This document shows positions 1-12,314 of a stretch of 64,000 bases of DNA, one piece after another. Positions within the stretch are counted from its first letter, which is position 1. Each line of letters opens with the position of its first letter. This DNA comes from Cerioporus squamosus (Eukaryota > Basidiomycota > Agaricomycetes > Polyporales > Polyporaceae), in assembly GCA_022592435.1 (NCBI GenBank), contig JABYQS010000126.1, positions 46,836 to 110,835 on the forward strand, read 5' to 3'. A model generated the notes under the pieces. That model ran no database searches. It worked only from the letters and a program-made list of their open reading frames with translations, and had not been told where the DNA came from. A program made the translations under genes and the position numbers.

Positions 1-672
1 GGATTGAGACATCATTCATCAAGCTGTGAGGCTGGCGGTAGGCATGATTCCGTCCGTTCTTGTACTCTACGCCTGGTACACTCTTTGGCACCTTGCATGA
101 CATCACCCTCATTCTCTGTTCATCGGCGAGACACCGTCTTGCGAGCGTCAAGATCCGAGATTGCAAGTATAACATTGGTTGTTCGAGCGCCATGACGGGT
201 CCTTCCCCGCATCAGCGCACTTGTCAGCACAAGTGTCGGAGGCAGGTAAGCCCCCCTCCCATGCATGAATACGGCCGTGACGGTGGCTTTCAGGCAGGTA
301 GTGGTGTACTCCATGTGGCGGCCGAGCGACTCGGGTCGTGCGGCCGGAGATCCGCGGACAGCGCAAGTGGACGGTCCCATGCCGTACCCCGCGCAGATAC
401 AGGACAAGGCCGGTTAATGAAATCATTGCACTTTTGACAAAACAGCATAGCTCGGAACTCTCTTTGAGTGGCACACAATCACTCAGGGCTGCCGCTTGCG
501 GCGATACAGAGGTGTAGGACATCCACCCGGCCCGTGCCAGTGGGCGACAGGTATGTCTAGATTCAGATTCGCCCGCTCTGCCTCTCCCTCTGCCTTGGGC
601 TCTGCCGCACATTCGGGCCCTTCAACGTGTTCCCCTTGACTTTACCTTGCTGATGGCCGAATGCGGTAGAGG
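1..672. other. intergenic, no gene seen
   Basis: No reading frame here has believable composition, splice structure or a recognisable domain. The longer open frames on both strands are rich in Arg, Pro and Ser in several overlapping frames, as expected from GC-rich non-coding DNA. It probably holds the upstream region of the terpene synthase gene. Confidence 0.5.
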
Positions 673-678
673 TATAAG
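673..678 (+). promoter_or_regulatory. TATA-like box of the terpene synthase gene
   Basis: TATAAG lies 112 bases before the first ATG of the terpene synthase. A pyrimidine-rich stretch lies between it and the start codon, as is usual for fungal promoters. This is a sequence match only. Confidence 0.4.
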
Positions 679-789
679 TGGGGGACATGGGACCCCTGCA
701 CACACCGCAAGTCGGATACGCTCCCCCCTCGCCCTTCACATCTACACGTTCCTTCTTACCACAACCGCTACTTCGATCGATCGTGCGCC

Positions 790-2231
790 ATGACGGTCGT
801 TATCCCAGCCCCTCCCTCGCCAGTCCTTTCAGGCGCAGCCCTTCCCCCATCGGACCCGGACCACTTCATCCTCCCAGACCTGGTCGGGCACTGCAACTTC
901 CCTCTCGCGTTCCACCCGCACGGCTACCCCGTCTCCGCCGAGTCCGTGCAGTGGCTTGATTCCGGGTGCCCCGAGCTGTCCTCCAAGGCGCGCGGGGCGC
1001 TCTACGGGCTGCAGGCGGGCGAGCTTACCGCGTTCTGCTACCCGTACTGCAGCGCGGACCGGCTGCGGGTCGTGAGCGACTTCATGAACTACCTCTTCCA
1101 CTGGACAACATCTCGGACGGCATGATGCACAAGGGCACGGAGGAGCTCGCAGACACGGTCATGAATGCGCTGTGGTTCCCCGACCGGTACATGCCCACCG
1201 AGGCCGTGGGGAGGGAGCAGCCGGCGGTGGAGGCCAGCGCTGGGAAGCTCGCGAGGGAGTGAGTGCGCCGTGATCCGCGTGCTTGCTGCGAGGCAGGCCG
1301 GCCAGGCCCGCGTGTGATACTCATCAGCTTCGGTTCCGGCAGTTTCTGGACACGATGCACGCGAGACGCGAAGCCGGGGATTCAGGCGCGGTTCAAGGAG
1401 AACGTCGAGCTCTTCTTCGAGACCGTCAACCAGCAGGCAAGGGACCGTGATGCGCAGGCCATACCCGATTTCGAGTCCTACATTAGTGTAAGGCCCTTTT
1501 GGGGTTGCACATGCCTTCCGGCCGAGTCGCTGATAGAGTTGTCAGATGCGCCGGGATACTAGCGGGTGCAAACCCACCTTCGACCTCATTGAGTACGCCA
1601 TGGACATCGACCTCCCCGAATTCGTCGTACGGCATCCGGTTATCCACGCCCTAAATCAGGGAGCCAACGATCTCGTTACTGTATGTCCTCCCCTGTCCGA
1701 AACTTCTGCCGACGAACTTCTGTGCTAACCTGTTGTTCCTCTAGTGGAGCAACGTAAGTTTCCCTCATCGCCGATGCCTTCTGTGCTGGTTTTGACATAT
1801 GTCGCCGCTTTCAGGACATATTCTCCTACAACGTCGAGCAGTCCCGAGGGGACACGCACAACGTGAGTGCACATGACTGTGGAGTATCGCCGCCCCGGAG
1901 CCGCACACTGACATGCTACCCCGCGCGGCAGATGATTGTCATCCTCATGCAGCTCCGTGGGTTCGACCTGCAGACCGCCGTCGACTTCGTCGGCGAGCTG
2001 TGCAGGCAGACCATCGACACCTTCGTCGAGAACCAGCGGAACGTGCCGTCGTTCGGACCCAAGCTCGACCGCGACGTCGCGATGTACATCCAGGGCCTGC
2101 AGGACTGGATCGTCGGCTCGCTGCACTGGAGCTTCATGACGGAGCGCTACTTTGGGCAGGACGGCGCCGACGTCAAAAGGCACCGCGTCGTGAAATTGCT
2201 CCCGCGTCGGACGCCGTGTACGCACACATAG
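790..2231 (+). CDS. sesquiterpene synthase (class I, protoilludene/trichodiene-synthase type), one apparent frameshift
   Basis: A class I terpene cyclase expected to ionise farnesyl diphosphate to a sesquiterpene in the cytosol. Exons: 790-1258, 1343-1487, 1546-1680, 1745-1753 (a 9-base micro-exon coding WSN), 1815-1862 and 1932-2231, all with GT-AG introns. The Asp-rich metal motif reads DNISD just after position 1101. The NSE motif is formed across the micro-exon as NDIFSYNVE, followed by an RGDTHN stretch. The C-terminal part carries the conserved HWSF and ERYFG motifs. Length (about 368 residues) is normal. The frame breaks at about 1100: NYLFH and LDNISD lie in different frames, and one extra C would join them. 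The alternatives are a sequencing error or a very young pseudogene. The product cannot be read from sequence; no P450 or oxidoreductase adjoins it. Confidence 0.85.
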
Positions 2232-2780
2232 AGATGGTGCGTTCTCGCCGATGCATGTGTTTTGTGCCCCGTAGCCGGCCACTGACCACCTCCTCTTCGT
2301 CTTTTGTCCAGGCTGGCTGATTTACCCTCTTCCGCCCTTCGTTATTCGTTATACCGTCAAATCGCCTTCTCGTCATTGGTTCCGGTTGACTTGCGGAAAT
2401 GTGCTATTAGCTGTACCACCACTCGCCCACAAAACGCCGTCTTATAACGGTTTGTACGATCTGTGCTCGCTCATGCTATCCCCATCCTTGTTTTACATAT
2501 GAGTATTTATGATGTCTAATAGATGATCGTTTGGCTTTACGCCTCCTTAGCAGCACGCAGCACTGAGCAATGTGTCTGGATGTGGGCAGACCAGCCACTC
2601 ACTCGGACGCGCAAGAGTAAGTCAGCACAATGAGTAGTACACGTATAGATACAGCATGAGACGAGCACGACAGCAAGAACACGACAGCTAATGGGAGCAA
2701 GATACTAAATAAGGCGGCCAAGACACTCTATTGTCAGCGCGCAAGATAGCGTATAGAAGCAGCTCAATCCACATGGGATT
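2232..2780. other. intergenic between convergent genes
   Basis: This is the 3' flank shared by the terpene synthase (plus) and the SNF2 gene (minus). AT content rises, as in fungal 3' regions. No coding frame, RNA gene or repeat was recognised. Confidence 0.5.
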
Positions 2781-5700
2781 CTATCCATCCGTAAACCTGA
2801 CCAGTCTCTGTTTCTTCCGGGGACGCTCCATCGCAGGGAGCTCGACGTAGACGGTGGAGCGGCGTGGAAGAGGCGGTGGGGGTGGTGTTGGCGTGTCTAC
2901 AACATCGACGATCCGGACTTGAGGCGGCCGCGGGGCCGCGGGTGGGGCGTGGGCTTGACAGTTGGCATTGCCGTTGACTGGATCTGTGCTGGGCTGAGGC
3001 GCGAACTCGAAGAGCGGCACATCGAGGTTGACCAACCGCTCAGTCGGAATGGGCAGGAAAATCGGATGCTGTGACGGACGGATCGTTAGGGTTGTGAAAC
3101 ACAAATGGTGGGGCGCGTGCGCGTGCCACGGACCTCGATGAAGTCTCGGATAGTTCGGTCATCCGTGATTTCCTTGGAGAACTCCTCTTTTCCCTCCTTC
3201 AGGGCCTTGCTCCGCGCAACCATGACTTCTTCGGAGGTCCCGCGGATGGCAAGGGTCTTCACTGTACAAGATGTCAGGACGCCACAACATTTTGAGTGTT
3301 GTCATGAAACATACCTCTGACATTCCTTGACTGGCCAATACGATGGACACGCTGAGAGAGAATGTGAGTGCAGCTCAGACGACAACGACGTATGCGCGAC
3401 CAACCTTGATCGCCTGAGATTCAACGTCTGCTCTCCACACGGGCTCGCAGAAAATGACGCGTGACGCAGAGGTAACGTTGCTAGAGAGTCAAGGTCAGCA
3501 GGAGCAGGAAAGTGAGTTGTTACTAGGAGTACTCACAGGCCACGGGCACCATGCTTCAACTCCATGAGGAGCACGCGGTAGACTTCACTAGTCTCGAAGG
3601 TGGTGATGATGGCTTGTCTCTGCTCGCGCTTCAGCTTCCCGCTGAACTCGAGGTACTTGACCCTGATGAGATCAAGCGCCTCTGCGATGAAGGAGAGCGT
3701 CGCAGGAGATTCCGAGAAAATCAGGAATTTCTCGCGCGCAGAATACAGAAGAACCTATTGCCGACGTCAGTCATACCCAGTTTCGCGCGAGAGCTTGTAA
3801 CATACCTCGTTCAGTATGTAGTCAAGCTTGGACGACGTCGAATTCTTGACCCGCACACCTGCGACCGGAGACAGACGCAGCAGAGTCGAGGCGACCTTCC
3901 GCTGCGACGCCGCGTCTTCTTGCCGGACAGGAGCGGCTTCTTCCCCGGAATCAGCGGAGCTCAAGCGAGCAGCGGCGGCGTGATACTCGCGACGCAGCTC
4001 CTCGAGCTTCTGTTCCGCGGTTGCCCGCTTCAGCGATCCCAGAGAGTTGGTCGCCTCGTCCTTCGGTCGCCTCTCCTTCGAGCCCTTCTTCTTCAGTCGA
4101 GCGTGCAGCTCCTCGAGCTCCTTCCACCGCCGCTCCTCGTCAACGACTGTGTGTCCCATTGCAATGATGCCGGGCAGGGGCCGGAGGGGATGTGTCATGA
4201 TGAAATCTCGCAGCTTCAGCAGAGCCATCGGAGGTAGCAGCGATTCGGTGCATATTGCGCGGGCATGCTGGTCGAACATACTCCACGCGCCATACACTTG
4301 AGAAGGTAGTCTCTCGACACGGTGGAAGGCGTGATAGTGTCTCTGAAGGGCCATCCAGATGGGATCATCAAGCGCAGAACGGCTGAAGAGCAAGAGTCAG
4401 CGTGGACGAGGCATGGCCAGATGCGAGGAGACATACATATGCAAGATGGACTCTCGGATGAGCGCATAATCTTCTTGGCTACCGTGACGATTTTCGAGGT
4501 TCCTCAGACATCGTTCGGCATTGCCTAGCCGTTCATCCAGGTGGCTATCGACGACATGCCAGAACATGACGCTAGGGATAGTCGGTCAGCTCCCCGCATT
4601 TTCTGTCTGATTAAGACAAGTACGCACTGGGATATGTTCGCAACCAGCTCCTGCAGTGGTCCTGCATTCTGATCAGAAGGTCAGTCGACTTCATCACTAT
4701 CCGTGTGAGTAAGGGAACCGTACCCGAGGATGGAACAGGTAGTCCTGCACAGAGTTGCAGAATGTCAGCAGGACAATTAGGTTCGCACCCAGACCACTTA
4801 CTTGATCCTTCCTCTCCGAATCCACCGCGTTGACTGCAATGGTAGCTTGGATGAGGTTGTACGTCTTGACCGCGTAGGGGTCCATGTCCAACAACACTGT
4901 CTCGTGCTGCAGGAAGGGCAGTCGTACGTCCTGTTCAACATCTTCGATCCTATCACCCAACCAGACGCAGGTATCAGCATACGTCATCAGACAGCACGAG
5001 TAGCACTCGTACCTATGCCGCACCATGACCGACGACATGACCTGCGTGAGCACCTGAAGTTGTCCAGGCCACGGTCCCTCACGCTCGAATATCGGATCCT
5101 TGACGTATGTCGCAAACGCCTTGGGGTTGCTGGCAAACGGCATCATCATGAGGAAATCGGCGAACATTGTCCCGAGCTTGCGGAAGTCCTCCCGCTCGCT
5201 GCGGTGCCACCGGCGTTGACGGACATCGTTGTCAAAGCTGACCTCTTCCTCTTCCTCGTCGGGTACTGAAGGTCACTCCCGGATCCGAAGTTCAAGCCGA
5301 GGAGATTGGCTAGAGAAGTCATGTGAGCATTCGGATGCATGGCCTGAGTGCACGATGGCGCATACTGGTGGGAGTACCGGTGACGATCCACCGTCGCTCG
5401 ATACTGAGGAGTTTCGTGAACATAGCGTAGTCCGTCCGCTTCTCAGCGGCGTTGTGTCCTTCGTCGACGACCAGACGCTTCCACCGGATCTGTAGCAAAG
5501 GAGAGACGCTCTTCCGCCGACTACACTTGCATGAAGGGACACGAGAGCCGCGGAGTGGTTTACACTGGCACGGCTTAAGCGTTGATAGTTCTTCAGTTGC
5601 CCTCTTCTTCGCCTCCTTAGAGAAACCTGCGAGCCATTGGTCAGTGCTCCACGAACCCTAGCGTCAAGAGACGCACGAGAATGGCTCATCAAGATCATCT

Positions 5701-7534
5701 GTTATGGAGACGGTGAGCATTATCCACTGTGTCTCATGACGCAGTGAATCAGATACGCTCACGTCGTAATCAGTAGCAAGAACCGGCGCATCGGGCAACT
5801 CGTCCTTGTCACGCACGAACAAGACCCTAAGCACCTCCGTGCAGTGTTTCAAAATCTCATTCGCCCACTGTATCTGCAAATTGTCCGGAACAACCACGAG
5901 CGTCGCCGCCGTCAGATACATGACCCGGGGAGCGTTGACTTGAGCACCCCGCGCGGCACCGTACCCGACGTCCCGCGGGGGGTCGGTGTGCATATAAAAC
6001 GGGACATTCGCACGAAGCGGGGCCCATAGGTTCTGTTGCTCCAGCTCTGCCTGGTGCTCACGAAGAGGGACGCGGACGCCGTCTGGAGCAACTCGTATGT
6101 GGTGCATCATGATCTCCACGAGGGGGGGCAGGCCGGTATCGCGGAGGACTTTGGATTTGGACAGCTTTGCGCGCTCGTCGATCGCGGACGCGGTCTGGAA
6201 GTGTCGCAGTGAGAGGGGAGTCATGGGGATTCGTTGTTCGTGGAAGGCCTCTTCTGGAGACGGCAGCTGGTCGAGTGTAGCGAGTATGAGCGAGAGCATC
6301 ATGATCGTCTTGCCGGTTCCTACAGTGAGCGGAGGCGAGTCAGATTGTTAACGCAAGGCAGGGAGGAAACATACGAACCCAATTCCTCGCATAGGATGCC
6401 CCCTGGTACGGACGATATCCGAGGACGTTCGCTTACAACCTCCATAATCGCAGGCTGCATATAGAACGTCCTTCCATCCATGCCACGGATAGGGAGGTAT
6501 AATGGGTCCTCGATAGAACCACGGTGTGTCTCCCGCGCAGCCATGGTCGATACAGTCCGCCTCTGATACTCGTACAGCTTGCTCTGCAATCCTGGAATCT
6601 CATCAAGCAGAGTCTCCGTCGCAGGCGACGGCAAGTCGTTGTAGATGTCCAGAAGGCTGCGGTTGTCCTACCGAATAGCGTCAGCGTTCTCTTCACACGC
6701 TGTATGCGGGACACTTACGACGACGCCGTCCCAGAAATGCTTTGGGGTGGAGGAGGAGGCGACGCTGCCCTCCCACAACGATCTGTCTTGTCGGATGCGG
6801 AGGAACAGCGCCTTCAAGCGTCTCCTGCCAGGTCTCAGCACGCTGTCCTCGTCCCGACTCCGCAGGACACCCCGCGATCCAGGCAGGTCCCAAGGGACGA
6901 TGTATACGCGAACGAAGAGGAGTGATTGATAGTGGTCCACGAGGTATGTTGCCGCGATGAATCGATGACGGATGAGGAACCGCAGGGACTCCCAAGTCTC
7001 GGAATCATCGTCGTCCCGCCAGACACCGACTACGGGGGGGTCATGGTCGTGCGGGAATGTCGTCCACCCGTCGTCGGCGTGCTGTCGGGGATGTTCTACC
7101 AAGCCCAATTCTCCGCCAATAGAGATTGTAAGCGCCCCCGCAGAGAGGAACTTGCTGAGCACGAAGACACCGTCCATGGTGGTTTCACCGTTCGTTGGAA
7201 GACCGGTTGTGGGTGGCGCCGTGTCCACGAGGCAACTGGTACCGCAGTCGACGGAGGTGCCGCAGGCTCTTCGCCCAGTTGTTTTCGACACCACTCGATC
7301 GAGAAAAGTTGTCTGCTGATTCCGGGTCGAGATCAGCTGGGTGCGACTCGGGGAGAAGTCTACAAACCTGACGAAGTGACCGGAAGAAGGCAAGAAGATG
7401 CACGGCTGTGTGGCTGTGCTGAACCTCAATCTGCGAAGAAATGAGCGCCCGACGCAAAATGGGCAGCATGACCAGGGGCCGGGTTGTTCAGGACTGCGGC
7501 TGCTCATGTCAACGGGCGTTTGATCACACAACAC
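2781..7534 (-). CDS. SNF2-family helicase-like ATPase
   Basis: A multi-exon gene for an SNF2-type DNA-dependent ATPase, nuclear, probably acting in chromatin or DNA-repair work. Reading from 7534: an N-terminal region without a known fold; GILCEELG and TGKT forming Walker A across an intron near 6,300-6,370; a Cys-rich insertion (CQC...CKC); the Walker B box VVDEGH near 5,465; motif III VTGTPT near 5,375; a charged helical linker (about 3,770-4,390); and the second RecA lobe with motif [11 protein letters not shown] near 3,340. The C-terminus (2781-3104) is proline-rich. The DEGH box and Cys-rich insertion recall SHPRH/Rad5-like branches, but no complete RING was found. The frame breaks at 5261-5263: an acidic EEEEE stretch is in phase only if GGG were GGGG. 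The start could also be the next ATG (7507). The last intron, before the proline-rich tail, has a weak donor. Confidence 0.85.
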
Positions 7535-7937
7535 AGGGTGTAACCTACTGAGTATCTAGTGTAAGTCTTCCGAGTCTCCTTCAGTTTCGACACGAGTCCG
7601 AAGTAGGCGTTGCATGGCGTGCCGATCCCTCACAAATCCCTCACGGCAAACGTTGCCCGCCATCGCACAGCCGCATTCGGATGCCCAGAGACTGCGGCGG
7701 TCTGCGAGGGGCAGCCCGATCAGCTACCTGCATTACATCTTCGGACTTCCCATGAATATAGGTTCCGGCCACAAGCCCCCCACACCTGAACAGTCCCGCC
7801 ACCTGACCATCCCAGCCCAGCTTCCGTCCTTACTCGGATGCACATCTAGCACGACCTCCTCAGACCCAGCCCAGCCTCTCCTTTCTTCTCGTTCGTTCGT
7901 TCTACTCCCGCGTCCTCGGTCCTCGTCCTCGCCATCG

Positions 7938-9356
7938 ATGTCGGTGTGCGTTACCAACCCGACTGCGACGCAGTTCACCACCATCACGACCGATGTGGTC
8001 TCAACATCAACCTCGGAGAGCGTCTCCACGATTACTCCTGAAGTCACTACCATCACAACTTCGACATGCACGACACCAACACCAGTAGGGACTGCGAATG
8101 CCACTGATCCAGTATGTGTGCCGGTCACCACCGTGAGCACCATCGCCGGTGAGTCGTGCTCTTCGACATCGCGAGGGGGTGCAGGGAGACTCACACTCGC
8201 GTGTCTGGAATTGCAGGTGGCGGAGTGACCACCATCCAAGTCCCTGTGGCGGTAACGATCACCACAACATCCACCTCTGCCACAGCGACGCTGTTCACCA
8301 CTTCATGCACCTCAAGTGACCCCAGCCAGCCTACCAGTCCCACCTCCTCAGCGGGGTCAGACTCGACGTCAAGTGGGAGCGGCATGACCAGTGCCTTGCA
8401 ATCCTCCACTAGCACCTTCACCACGTTCTTCACTTCCGATGGTTCGACCATCTTCACGACCGGGACCACCGTGACTGTCATCGGGACGCCTCAGGCAGCG
8501 CCGAACACCTCGGGTTCGACGAGTAAACCGGCGAACCTTGGCGCCATCATAGGAGGGACGGTTGGCGGGGTAGTCGGGCTGGTGGCGCTTCTAGGATTGA
8601 TAGGGCTCATCAGACGGTGCGTTTTCCCCTTCTGCCCTGTAGAACCTGTATCGTCCTCATGTTGCTCAATCCGGCAGGCGCGTGCGTCGCCGCCGCGAGC
8701 TGGACAACATCGTTTGGCCGGATCAGACGGGGTACTACGAGAAGGTGGACTACCCCAGGGGCAACGACCACGCAGACGCGGAGCCCCGTCCGTATACGTA
8801 CGGCGGGTTAGGGACCTCTGCCACAAGTTCCGAACCCCGTACTGGCGGTTATTCCTCGAATGGCCATGAGGAGGACATAGCTCTCGTGCCTATCTCGCAC
8901 CAGCAACCGTCTTCACCCATGTACCCCAACACCACTCCGACCTCGCCATACTCGGACGCTGCACACCCTATGACCTCGCCGTACTCGGACAACGCGCACT
9001 TGAACCCAGGCTACTTCCCCAACACTTACGCCAATGTGCCTACGCCCTCGCCCTCGCCCCCGTCTGCCACTGGAGCCACCTCGTCATACGAGCACCCGCA
9101 TGGTGCGCAAGCAAGCAGCAGCCAGGGCGGCGCCCGCAACCGCAGCGCGTCCCCGCCAGGACCGAGCACCCAGACCTACCTCCATCCCGACAGCGGGCTC
9201 GTCGCTGTGCCCCAACAACCGGCAGGATCGTCCGCCACCCCGCCCGTGACGTCCCAACAACGCAAGGCGGCAAAAGCCCGCCACGAGGGCGGACAGCACG
9301 AGCCTGAGGAAAGCGAGCCGCCCCCGCCTGCGTACACGGAGGGGCCGTCACCGTGA
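7938..9356 (+). CDS. Ser/Thr-rich single-pass membrane protein with C-terminal PPxY motif
   Basis: Three exons (7938-8148, 8217-8616, 8678-9356). The first half is dominated by Thr and Ser with spaced Cys, as in O-mannosylated cell-surface domains. Next come one membrane segment (LGAIIGGTVGGVVGLVALLG, about 8,540-8,600) and a basic stop-transfer stretch (RRRVRRRR). A disordered Pro/Ser/Tyr-rich tail ends in PPPPAYTE. The layout resembles fungal Mid2/Wsc-type wall sensors. No N-terminal signal peptide is visible, so the first membrane segment may itself direct insertion. PPAY fits the PPxY consensus bound by WW domains of Nedd4/Rsp5 ubiquitin ligases, suggesting ubiquitin-controlled turnover. 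The start ATG was chosen because the Thr-rich domain begins directly after it. The sensor role is inference. Confidence 0.75.
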
Positions 9357-10072
9357 CCGGTACCGTTGCTGTCTTCGCCGCCTCGCCTCGCGTTCGCGCC
9401 CCATACGCGCGTTTTCCCTGGGTTGTTGTTCTGCATATATCGGATTTCTTTGCTTCGGTGCGCTCGTGGAGGCTGAATGGGATACGATACGATTGCTTGG
9501 CGCTGGACATAGTTTGTTCTCTTAATTGTGACTCTCAGTCGCGTCGGGAGGTTCCATTGATGCCGCTGTATAGTACGTTACCATGCGAATCTAGTGCGCT
9601 GTTGTTTTTCCGGACAGCTCCTTCTCGAGGAGGCGCATTGCCGTGAGACGTCGGGCGTGCCAGCGGTCGAGGCGCCTCAAACCCCCGCGCAGAACGCCCA
9701 TATAGTATTACGTAACACCGCTGTAAAGGGCAGTTGTTATGGTTCGGCAACAAGCGTTGTTATTGTGCGCCATTCGCGCTCGAAGAAAAGACAATAGCAG
9801 GGGGACAATGAGGCAGAACGCGTTTCCGCGCACATGGACTATAAAGCGGAGGAGGCGCGTGCGGGGGAGGATATACTCGCCACTCAGAGCCTCCCTTTCA
9901 CTATTACGACGTTCACTTTCTGCCCATCGGTGCTGGGACACCCTCTTTCTCGAGAGACCCTCGCCCTCGTCATTCACTGCCCTCTGCCTCCGTAACGACT
10001 CTCAAGTCAAGCCTCGCCGTTCTTTCCTGTTCTTGGGCCACTTCGCATCTCGTCGACGAATAGTTACTCACA
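9357..10072. other. intergenic, promoter side of the DUF7598 gene
   Basis: No credible gene. Open frames on the two strands mirror each other. The last 150 bases before position 10073 are rich in CT runs, typical of a basidiomycete core promoter or 5' UTR. Confidence 0.5.
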
Positions 10073-11059
10073 ATGCTTCCTCCCCGTGCATGTAAGTCGT
10101 CCTTCCCTCTCCATTTCCCGCTCATGCCAACGACCCGGGCCGCGCCGTCGCAGACATCTTCCTGGGCCTGAATGCCGTCCGCGCCCTCAGCATCATCGCC
10201 ATGCTGCTCGTCTTCGCAAGCAGCATCTTTGTCCTCGTCAACGACGTACAAGCAGTCAACCGCGCCGCCGCGTCCAGCGTCGACATGACCGACTGCGACT
10301 ACATCGAGTGCGTCTCCTCCTTGCATCCATCCATCATCCCGAAGAGAACAAACACTGACTGACACGCACCCTCAGCGGGAGCACCGTCCCGAACCAGCCC
10401 GCAGGCGTCTTCTGGGCAGTCGTGAACCGGCTGCTCATCATCTTCCAAGTAATCGTCCTCATCCTATCCGAGGTCGGCTGGCCCGCGCGCTTCTTCCAGA
10501 CGTACTTCCCCGTGCTCGGGCCCGACTTCGGCCTCGGCGCGCTGGGCATCTTCCAGTGCCTCATCGGCGCGACGATCCTCTCGCACCACGTCGACGACTT
10601 CACGCTCGTCGCCGCCTTCTTCCTCTTCTCCGTCGGCTGCCTCAACATGCTCATCGGCCTCTTCCGCGAGAGGGTCAAACACAAGCGCTCAATCATGTCC
10701 TGGCGCGAGGAGGCCAAAGGCGTCCTCCCGTCGCACAAGGACGTCCGCCCGCAGTTCACGCGCCCCACGTCGACGTTCATGGGCCGGGTGTTCAACCGCG
10801 GCGAGAACGCAGCGACAGAGGCGGGCTACCGCGGGAACGGGTTCGGACGCCAGGGAGAGAAGGCTGCGGGCCTGAAGGGTACGTCAGCTCCGCTTTGTAC
10901 TCGCGACTCGCGATAATGGTACTCACCGCCGCTCTACCTGCAGGCTTCGTGATCACACGGCCCATCGAGAGCCTCCCGCGCTACGCCCAGTCTCCTTCCG
11001 ACAGCTCTCGCGCGGGAACGCCAGAGCCACGGTTCAAGTCAAGCACTACCGCGATATGA
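10073..11059 (+). CDS. four-helix membrane protein, DUF7598-like
   Basis: Four exons: 10073-10091, 10154-10307, 10376-10878 and 10944-11059. The first codes only six residues plus one base. The protein has four clear membrane segments: one near the N-terminus (IIAMLLVFASSIFVLV), one after a GVFW motif, one around GALGIFQCLIGATIL, and one around AAFFLFSVGCLNMLIG. A conserved loop (STVPNQPAGVFW) follows helix 1. A basic cytosolic tail follows helix 4 and ends in a Ser/Thr/Pro-rich stretch. It resembles the fungal family catalogued as DUF7598; the number is recalled, not searched. No biochemical function is known to me. The reading frame is intact and every intron is GT-AG. Confidence 0.8.
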
Positions 11060-11286
11060 GCCCAAGCACGCACATGCAACGGACATGACGACTCACGAAT
11101 ATCCCTCATGTGACGCCTCCTTGGACACTCTCGCGCCCCCCTCACTGTATCGTTATTCAGACCGCCTGTAGAGCTGACTGTATCGTACCTGTATTGTAGC
11201 TTGCGTAATGGGAGCGCACGCGATGCGTGCTGCTGTGTAATCCAGGGTGACATTTTCGGAGCAGTGCGGTAAAGTACAGGCGTGAG

Positions 11287-12314
11287 TCAGTCCGACAAGT
11301 CCATATCGCCCTCAGTGTCCGAGTGGTCTATGCTTGAAGGTGCAGGTATACGAGGTGGAGGCGAGCGAGGCGGAGGCAAGGGAGGCGGTGAAGATGGAGG
11401 AGGCGGCGGCGGCGGCGGGGACGATAGCGGCGGCGGAGGAGGCCAGGAGAAAGCCGACGGGTACTCAGCTAGTGTCTCTGGACCGAAAGCACCAGGAAGT
11501 CGCCAAGGAGGTAACGAAGTCGACCGGGACGAGGGACCTTCTGACGATGCAAGGATTGTCTCCCACAGCCTCTGACGGTCGGCGGTATACGTGGAGCTAA
11601 CGGGCCTGGGATCGTCCTGTGCGATGGCCGGAAGAGCGAATCCCTTGCAGACAGGCAGCCTGGAGGAGAGGAAGTACGTGCCAGGGTAGTTTGCCCAACG
11701 GCTCGGGACGGAGCCGGCGTTGTCTTCGTCGTCTGAAGACGTTCTAGCATCTGCGTCCGCGGCAGAGGTACCGGGGATAAGGCAGAGCTCTTGACCGTCG
11801 TCCGTATGGATGGAGAACTCGAGGTCGTCATCTGATGAATTATCATGCACGCCAGCTATGCGTTCCCAAACGCGCTCGCGAGGATCACCTACGCCCACCC
11901 AGCCAGGAGGGTAGCCCCATCGGGCCATCCTTGGGAGCCATTCGACCCGCTTGCCAGTATCACCCTCCGCCAGCCCTAAAGCCTCGCGTAGAAGTGGACC
12001 CTTGACTTGGCCAGGCTCATACTCGTCCAACCACTGCAAACGCTGCCTGCGCCATTCCTCCACTTCGTGCAGACGGTGGAAAGGGCCCGCAGATTCGCCG
12101 CGGAAGAAATTGAAGAGTTGGCGCGACAGTGACACGAGGGCGCGGTCGAAAGGTTCGGGGCAGTTGGAGACCGCGTGTTCGGGTGAGCCGCAGTTGAAGC
12201 AGCGTCGGACATCCGGGTCCTCTTCTGGACTCTGGTCTCCGAGGACATCTTCATGAACGCGAACGTAGAGGGGCGCACCAGGTTGCGGATGGTCAATGTA
12301 TTCAGACGCGCTTG
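11287..12314 (-). CDS. CCHC zinc-knuckle / PSP-domain protein (ZCCHC8-like), 5' end unresolved
   Basis: A long frame carrying one CCHC zinc knuckle (CFNCGSPEHAVSNC) followed about 60 residues later by a PSP-type segment ending in GYPPGW, then an acidic region and a poly-proline tail. Knuckle plus PSP domain is the arrangement of ZCCHC8-type proteins, which in animals belong to the nuclear RNA-exosome targeting (NEXT) complex. A nuclear RNA-processing role is therefore inferred. The frame has no ATG before the knuckle except at 12708, reached only by reading through the glutaredoxin-like gene in another frame. Start choice is thus open: an unseen exon, overlapping coding, or fusion with the glutaredoxin frame through a one-base error near 12,320. 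Confidence 0.65.

Noticed and set aside
148..612. 154-codon minus-strand frame at the left edge
   Set aside because: Arg/Ser-rich, overlapped by other frames, with no family resemblance.
790..7534. Terpene biosynthetic gene cluster
   Set aside because: The neighbour is an SNF2 ATPase, and no P450, oxidoreductase or transporter is adjacent.
9040..9510. 156-codon minus-strand frame
   Set aside because: It is antisense to the disordered tail of the membrane protein and mirrors its codon bias.
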